From Burkholderiales bacterium (lineage in GTDB: Bacteria; Pseudomonadota; Gammaproteobacteria; Burkholderiales; SHXO01), in assembly GCA_026125625.1 (NCBI GenBank), contig JAHCKU010000071.1, positions 1 through 10,471 on the forward strand: a stretch of DNA of 10,471 nucleotides, given 5' to 3'. Made by a program: the position numbers and the translations under genes. Position 1 is the stretch's first letter, and every line of letters begins with the position of its first letter. The notes under the pieces were generated by a model, which was not told the DNA's origin, searched no databases, and saw only the letters and a list, made by a program, of their open reading frames with translations. Of this stretch, positions 6,215 through 10,471 are shown piece by piece.

Positions 6215-6655
6215 ATGCCCGATCCGACTGCAGAGGCTGCGCCGAGTATTTCTCGTAGAAGTTTCTTGACCCGAAGTGGTGTCGTGGCTGCTGCAATCAG
6301 TATCGGCGGAGTCACCAAGGCCTCCGCACAATCCGCTTCCAATACCGCAAACGTTCCAGAAAGGAAACTCGAAATGGTCTATCTGCAGATCACCCTTCAA
6401 ATCGACCAGGCCAACCGGGCTGCTGCCGCAGGCATCTATCAGAAGTACAAGGCGCCGTTCCTCGACACCGTTGCCGGCGCGAAGTCGAAGGAACTGTTGG
6501 TGCGTGACGAAGACGTGCAGGTGCTGCACGGCTTCGACACCAAGGAAAACGCAAACGCCTACCTGCAAAGCAAGCTGTTCACCGCCGATGTGGTCGAAGG
6601 CCTCAAGCCGCTGCTGAGCGCCGCGCCCGACGTGCGCATCTATCAGGTCGCGTAG
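6215..6655 (+). CDS. Tat-exported small protein with probable dimeric alpha/beta-barrel (ABM-like) domain
   Basis: The protein has 146 aa. The N-terminus carries a twin-arginine signal: SRRSFL at residues 13-18, a hydrophobic stretch VVAAAISIGGV (23-33) and a likely cleavage site after ASA at 36-38. It should therefore be folded, possibly with a partner or cofactor, before export to the periplasm. The mature part of about 108 residues has MVYLQITLQI (54-63), a helical segment, ELLVRDEDVQVLHGFDTKEN (93-112), AYLQSKLFTADVVEGLKPLL and a final strand VRIYQVA. This strand-helix-strand order with a 'HGFDT.E.A.AYL.S' element resembles ferredoxin-like/antibiotic-biosynthesis-monooxygenase-type proteins. 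An excellent ribosome site (AAGGAG, six bases before ATG) supports the start. It is the first gene of a cluster with an amine oxidase 60 bases downstream, and is divergent from the GcvA-like regulator. The fold call is by pattern only; the function is unknown. Confidence 0.8.
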   Translation: MPDPTAEAAPSISRRSFLTRSGVVAAAISIGGVTKASAQSASNTANVPERKLEMVYLQITLQIDQANRAAAAGIYQKYKAPFLDTVAGAKSKELLVRDEDVQVLHGFDTKENANAYLQSKLFTADVVEGLKPLLSAAPDVRIYQVA

Positions 6656-6715
6656 CCTGCAGCGTCTGGTGTCAGGTGACCGCCCGGTGGTCTGCGCTGG
6701 CATGGCGGTAGAGAC

Positions 6716-7830
6716 ATGATCATGCAGACCACGCGCATCGCCATCGTGGGCGGCGGTCTGGCGGGGCTGTATGCCGCGCGTCTGCTGGAGCAGCGCGGCA
6801 TCCACGACTATGTACTGCTGGAAGCGCGGGATACCTGGGGCGGCCGGATTGCCTCCGCGTCCCTGACTTCTCGCAGCTTGCCATCGGTTCTTGACCGCTT
6901 CGATCTTGGGCCGACGTGGTTCTGGCCCGCCTGCCAGCCGCAGCTCGATCGCCTCATCCACAGCCTCGGTCTCGAACGCTTCGCGCAGCATGAGGGCGGA
7001 GACATGGTTGTCGAGTACGCGCCGAACCAGGCGCCTGCGCGCACGCGGGGCTATGTTTCCTCGCCGCCGTCCATGCGTCTGGTGGGCGGCATGGGTGCGT
7101 TGATCGACGCCGTGCTTCGGGGCCTGGAGCCGAAGAACCTCGTCATGGGCCAGTCCGTGCGGCGTCTGCGCTGTGATGGCCGCCATGTGGAGCTGGAGTC
7201 CGAGGATGCACAGGGACAGGTCAGGACCTACCGTGCAGAGCATGTGCTTCTCGCCGTTCCGCCGCGCCTCGTCGTGGCCACGATCGACTTCGCGCCGGCG
7301 CTGCCCGAGGTGGTGATGCGCACGTGGCGAGATACGGCAACCTGGATGGCAGCGCATGCCAAGTACGTCGCCATCTATGACGAACCGTTCTGGCGCGAGC
7401 AGGGATTGTCCGGCGAAGCGCGCAGTGCCAGGGGACCGCTGGGCGAGATCCATGATGCCTCGATGCCGGGCGGCAGCGCGGCGCTGTTCGGTTGCTTCGG
7501 TGTGCCCGCACGCGTGCGCCAAAGCTTGCTACCGACGAGGTGCTGCGCCCGCACTGCCGCACCTAACTAGCGCGGCTGTTCGACCAGGCGGCAACGCCCA
7601 GGGCTGATTTCATCAAGGACTGGGCAGCCGATCCTTGCACGGCGACCTGGCCGACCAGAGGGTCAGGATCATCTTCGACGCCGCGCCTGCGGTCACGGTG
7701 CCGGCGGGACTGTGGCGCAACCGGATCACAGGCATCGCCAGCGAACAGCCGCTGGGTTTCCGGCCAGGTCGGCGGATTAACAGTGGCTGCGACGGATGGC
7801 GTCGAGACCATTTGGGAGCAACGATCATGA
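6716..7830 (+). pseudogene. Flavin-dependent amine oxidase, disrupted by frameshifts and a nonsense codon
   Basis: The first 270 residues read as an intact FAD-dependent amine oxidase. They include the Rossmann motif VGGGLAGLYAARLLE (11-25), the ribose-binding Glu36, GGRI at 42-45, LVGGMGALIDAVL and the substrate-domain stretch AKYVAIYDEPFWREQGLSGE. Near 7526 the frame slips: the expected continuation ATDEVLRPHCR is in the next frame, as if one base of TTGGCT were lost. In that frame a TAA stop (7564-7566) interrupts RT*LARLFDQAATP, then ADFIKDWAADPCTAT continues to about 7640. The frame changes again to give APAVTVPAGLWRNRITGIAS (to about 7760), then once more to end GQVGGLTVAATDGVETIWEQ with TGA at 7828-7830. 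Without repair, translation from 6716 ends at 7570 after 284 residues and lacks the C-terminal FAD/substrate part. The ancestral stop overlaps the dehydrogenase start (ATGA). True decay is more likely than sequencing error, given three frame changes plus a stop, but the raw reads would decide. Confidence 0.85.
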
Positions 7831-8864
7831 AAGCCACCTACCGCGCCATGCAAGCGACCCGGCCTGGAATCCTCGAACTGGTGGAGCGCGAGACGCCTAC
7901 GCCCGGCAACGGGGAAGTGCTGATCAAGGTCGAAGCCTGTGGTGTCTGCGGTGCCGATGCCGCCGACATCGAAAAAGCCCCGCCCCCTGCGCAGTCGCCG
8001 CGTGTGCCCGGCCATGAGGTGATCGGGCGCATCGTGGCGCTCGGCGCCAGTACGCCTTCGATCTGGAAGCTGGGCCAGCGCGTGGGCGTGGGCCGACTCG
8101 GTGGCCACTGCAACGCATGCGTCCAATGCCGCCAGGGCCGCTTCCAGCTTTGCCTGAACCAGCCGGTCGTGGGCAGCACCTGCGACGGCGGCTACGCCGA
8201 AATGATGCTGGCACGCAGCACGGGGTTGGTGGCGATTCCGGATGAACTGAGCTCGGAAGAAGCCGCGCCGATCCTGTGCGCCGGTGTCGCCACGTTCAAT
8301 GCGCTGAAGAAATGCGGCGCGCAGGCGGGTGATCTCGTGGCCATCCTGGGCATTGGTGGGCTGGGGCACATGGCGCTGCAGTACGCGCGACACATGGGCT
8401 TCGAGGTTGTTGCCATCGGCCGCGGCCGCGACATCGCCGCGGATGCGCTGGCGCTGGGCGCGCACGTCTACATCGACAATCGCGGGGAAGATGCCGCCGC
8501 CAGGCTCAAGGCCGTGGGCGGCGCGCAGGCCATCGTGACCATGATCGATCACGCCGATACCGTATCGGCGCTGCTGGGCGGTCTGGCGCCCGAAGGGCGG
8601 CTGGTCGTGCTCAATCCGAGCAAGAGCCCGCTGCAGGTTTCCGCCGGTCTTTTGGTCGGCGGGCAGCGCGGCATCCTGGGATCGATCACCGGAACGCCCT
8701 ATGACAACGAGAAGGCGCTGAACTTCAGCGTGCTGGTGAACGTGCGGCCGCGGATCGAGGTCATGCCGCTGGAGCAGGCGGACGAGGCATACCGGAAACT
8801 GAAGACGGGCAACGTCAAGTTCCGCATGGTGCTGATCGTGGATAATGCGAGCAACGCACATTAA
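7827..8864 (+). CDS. Zinc-dependent alcohol dehydrogenase (medium-chain dehydrogenase/reductase family)
   Basis: The 345-aa protein shows the full zinc ADH layout. Catalytic zinc ligands are Cys41 (in CGVCGAD), His63 with Glu64 (VPGHEV) and Cys151 (PILCAG). The structural zinc site is Cys95, Cys98, Cys101 and Cys109. The NAD(P)-binding motif GIGGLGHMALQYA is at 175-187. The C-terminal IEVMPLEQADEAYRKLKTGN segment is also typical. It should reversibly oxidise an alcohol to an aldehyde or ketone with NAD(P). The usual His after the first catalytic Cys (CHSD) is Gly here. The start at 7827 is chosen because GGGAG lies eight bases upstream, MKATYRAM is the usual N-terminus, and the ATG overlaps the ancestral stop of the upstream oxidase as ATGA. 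The frame is open further upstream only because the decayed oxidase is in that frame. Loss of the oxidase may weaken translational coupling. Substrate not inferable. Confidence 0.92.
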   Translation: MKATYRAMQATRPGILELVERETPTPGNGEVLIKVEACGVCGADAADIEKAPPPAQSPRVPGHEVIGRIVALGASTPSIWKLGQRVGVGRLGGHCNACVQCRQGRFQLCLNQPVVGSTCDGGYAEMMLARSTGLVAIPDELSSEEAAPILCAGVATFNALKKCGAQAGDLVAILGIGGLGHMALQYARHMGFEVVAIGRGRDIAADALALGAHVYIDNRGEDAAARLKAVGGAQAIVTMIDHADTVSALLGGLAPEGRLVVLNPSKSPLQVSAGLLVGGQRGILGSITGTPYDNEKALNFSVLVNVRPRIEVMPLEQADEAYRKLKTGNVKFRMVLIVDNASNAH

Positions 8865-8946
8865 AAACGACCCGCCGTAAACAGCCATCGTTCATGGCAC
8901 AGGCTGGACCGAGGTTCCTGATCCATCGGACGGAACATCCGCCTGC

Positions 8947-10221
8947 ATGCCACGCAGACGCGGCCCAGTCACACTCACACACTGGAATCAAGTGTCACAT
9001 ACCGATGCCGGCACGCTCGCCGCGGGGTCATCGTTGCCCCTTTACCCTCATGCGAAGAGCAATGTTGCGAGACTGACCATCGCGCAGGCGCTCGCCGGAG
9101 CGAATGCGACCGTGGTGTACGCCACGGGCGCAATCGTCGGAAGCAAGCTCGCACCCAGTCATGCACTGGCGACCCTGCCACTTTCAATCTTCGTAGTGGG
9201 GATGGCGGTCTGCTCTCTACCTGTCGGCGTCATCGCTCGACGGCACGGTCGCCGCGCTGCATTCATGGCGGGGACGGGATGCGGAGTGCTTGCCGGCTTG
9301 ATTGCAGCCGTGGCGGTGGTGCTAAACGATTTCTGGCTATTTTGCGCCGCGACGTTCTTCGGCGGCGCCTATGCCGCCGTGGTGCTTTCCTTCCGCTTTG
9401 CGGCAGCAGATTGCGTGGCGCCGGAGCAGCGCCCGCGTGCGCTGTCCTTCGTCATGGCGGGCGGCGTCTTCGCCGGCGTGATCGGCCCGCAGCTCGTCAC
9501 CTACACCATGTATTTGTGGATGCCGCACACGTTCGCCGTGACCTTCGTCGCGCAAGCGGCTGTGGCCGCATTGTCCGCGTTCATCCTGCTCGGCGTTCGC
9601 CTGCCGATGCCGACGGCGGCCGAGGTGGCAGGTGGCCGCCCGATCGGTGTCATTGTCCGGCACCCTCTGTTCATCTCTGCCGTTGTCTGCGGGGTCGTCT
9701 CATACCTGTTGATGAATTTCCTCATGACCGCTGCCCCACTGGCGATGCAGATGTGTGGACTGTCGCTGGCGTCGTCCAACCTCGGACTGCAGTGGCATGT
9801 CATCGCGATGTACGCACCGAGCTTCTTCACCGGACGGCTGATCACGCGCTTCGGTGCGCAGCGTGTGATTCTGGCAGGCTTGGCACTGCTCGCGAGCTCG
9901 GCAGCGGTCGGCCTCGCTGGTGTGGACGTAGCGCATTTCTGGCTCACGCTCATCCTGCTCGGCATTGGTTGGAACTTTGGCTTCGTGGGCGCATCGGCGC
10001 TCGTGCTGAAGTGCCATCGTCCCGAGGAAAGAACTCGTGTGCAGTCGCTCAATGACTTCATCGTGTTCGGTGCCATGGCCTTCGGCTCTTTTCTGTCGGG
10101 CGGCCTGCTGGCCACTTACGGATGGGACACGGTGCTGCGCCTGTCGCTCATCCCCCTTGTACTGGCCGTATTTGCGCTGGCTCGTTCGTTTGCCATCCTC
10201 AACCGCAGTACGCTCGGCTGA
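8947..10221 (+). CDS. Major facilitator superfamily transporter
   Basis: The 424-aa protein has about twelve hydrophobic segments beginning near residue 44. The loop 2-3 signature is GVIARRHGRR (94-103), the MFS motif A. A motif-C-like GGVFAGVIGP (172-181) follows FRFAAADCVAPEQRPRALSF. The internal loop around 205-225 (PMPTAAEVAGGRP) separates the two six-helix halves, and the second half repeats the signature loop as RLITRFGAQR. It is an inner-membrane secondary carrier, probably proton-coupled; the substrate is unknown. It lies 82 bases downstream of the alcohol dehydrogenase on the same strand, so it may be the uptake or efflux partner of that cluster. The start is uncertain: ATG 8947 has only a weak ribosome site, and the first 40 residues are hydrophilic. 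GTG 8992 is an alternative. Confidence 0.9.
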   Translation: MPRRRGPVTLTHWNQVSHTDAGTLAAGSSLPLYPHAKSNVARLTIAQALAGANATVVYATGAIVGSKLAPSHALATLPLSIFVVGMAVCSLPVGVIARRHGRRAAFMAGTGCGVLAGLIAAVAVVLNDFWLFCAATFFGGAYAAVVLSFRFAAADCVAPEQRPRALSFVMAGGVFAGVIGPQLVTYTMYLWMPHTFAVTFVAQAAVAALSAFILLGVRLPMPTAAEVAGGRPIGVIVRHPLFISAVVCGVVSYLLMNFLMTAAPLAMQMCGLSLASSNLGLQWHVIAMYAPSFFTGRLITRFGAQRVILAGLALLASSAAVGLAGVDVAHFWLTLILLGIGWNFGFVGASALVLKCHRPEERTRVQSLNDFIVFGAMAFGSFLSGGLLATYGWDTVLRLSLIPLVLAVFALARSFAILNRSTLG

Positions 10222-10242
10222 TCCGCCAAGCTGCCGACGCAA

Positions 10243-10260
10243 CGCTCCCGATGTGGAGCG
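10243..10260. terminator. Short stem-loop between convergent genes
   Basis: CGCTCC (10243-10248) and GGAGCG (10255-10260) pair around a six-base loop, 22 bases after the transporter stop and 36 bases from the stop of the convergent response-regulator gene. No T-run follows in either direction, so it is a candidate bidirectional terminator of low confidence. Confidence 0.3.
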
Positions 10261-10295
10261 CTGCCGGCGAGTGTCGAATCCCGGTCCAGGCTGCT

Positions 10296-10471
10296 TCAGC
10301 TTCCGGCCTTGGGCGATTCCGCCAGACCGGACTCGACCGCGTATACGGCGGCCTGCACGCGGCTGCTCAGGTTGAGCTTGCGCAGGATATGCTGGACATG
10401 AATCTTGACCGTGCTCTCGGCCACTTCCAGCGCGCGGGCGATCTCCTTGTTGCTCGCGCCCTTGGCCAGAA
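10296..10471 (-). CDS. NarL/FixJ-type response regulator, C-terminal LuxR-type HTH (cut by window edge)
   Basis: The last 57 codons are present; the gene begins beyond the right edge. The translation contains LAKGASNKEIARALEVAEST (residues 1-20 of the fragment), then VKIHVQHILRKLNLSSRVQA. This is the four-helix LuxR/GerE DNA-binding domain: G.SNKEIA..L..AE.TVK.HV..IL.KL.L.SRVQA is close to the NarL branch of two-component response regulators. The receiver domain would be upstream and is not visible. The tail after the HTH is short (AESPKAGS). It converges on the transporter and need not be related to it functionally. Confidence 0.88.
   Translation of the reverse strand, partial: LAKGASNKEIARALEVAESTVKIHVQHILRKLNLSSRVQAAVYAVESGLAESPKAGS

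Noticed and set aside
6197..7522. Minus-strand open frame of 441 codons opposite the Tat protein and amine oxidase
   Set aside because: It spans two plus-strand genes and their gap, and its composition is that of an antisense shadow. The plus strand shows Tat, ribosome-site and FAD motifs.
7635..7826. 64-codon upstream extension of the alcohol dehydrogenase frame
   Set aside because: Its residues are the remains of the amine oxidase C-terminus in one of its shifted frames; ADH homology starts at MKATYRAM (7827) with its own ribosome site.
7563..8888. Minus-strand open frame of 441 codons opposite the alcohol dehydrogenase
   Set aside because: The plus strand has all zinc ligands and the NAD motif; the antisense frame has no family features.

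Overview
The window looks like chromosomal DNA from a GC-rich proteobacterium, most likely a betaproteobacterium (Burkholderiales-like). This rests on high GC with strong G/C preference at third codon positions, Shine-Dalgarno-led starts, several LysR-type regulators, a Tat-exported protein and a NarL-type response regulator tail. It is an accessory, catabolic-type region. I see no rRNA, tRNA, CRISPR array, transposase or integrase.

Left part (1-2432): the 5' end of a mandelate racemase/enolase-superfamily gene runs off the left edge on the minus strand. It is divergent from a LysR-type regulator (522-1424). The regulator's upstream region carries a perfect 9-7-9 palindrome containing a T-N11-A LysR box. 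Overlapping the regulator's 3' end, on the minus strand, is the C-terminal third of a hexapeptide-repeat O-acetyltransferase (1414-1617) with no N-terminal part. Directly beyond the break starts a lower-GC alpha/beta-hydrolase gene (1653-2432), which suggests replacement of the acetyltransferase 5' half by transferred DNA.

Middle part (2433-5969): after a 231-bp gap with an inverted repeat come two tightly coupled genes. One is a 589-aa protein I cannot assign to a family (2664-4433). The other, one base later, is a 168-aa protein resembling the isolated C-terminal (LarC2) domain of LarC, the nickel-pincer cofactor enzyme (4435-4941). No lactate racemase, LarB or LarE gene is visible, so this pair is the best candidate for an undescribed system here. 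A GcvA-like LysR regulator (5058-5969, minus) converges on it.

Right part (5970-10471): divergent from that regulator lies a likely catabolic or redox cluster. It holds a small Tat-exported protein with a probable ferredoxin-like/ABM fold (6215-6655), a flavin amine oxidase broken by frameshifts and a nonsense codon (6716-7830), a zinc alcohol dehydrogenase (7827-8864) whose start overlaps the ancestral stop of the oxidase as ATGA, and an MFS transporter (8947-10221). The oxidase has decayed while its neighbours stay open, so the pathway is probably altered. At the right edge the C-terminal end of a NarL/FixJ-type response regulator (10296-10471, minus) converges on the transporter.
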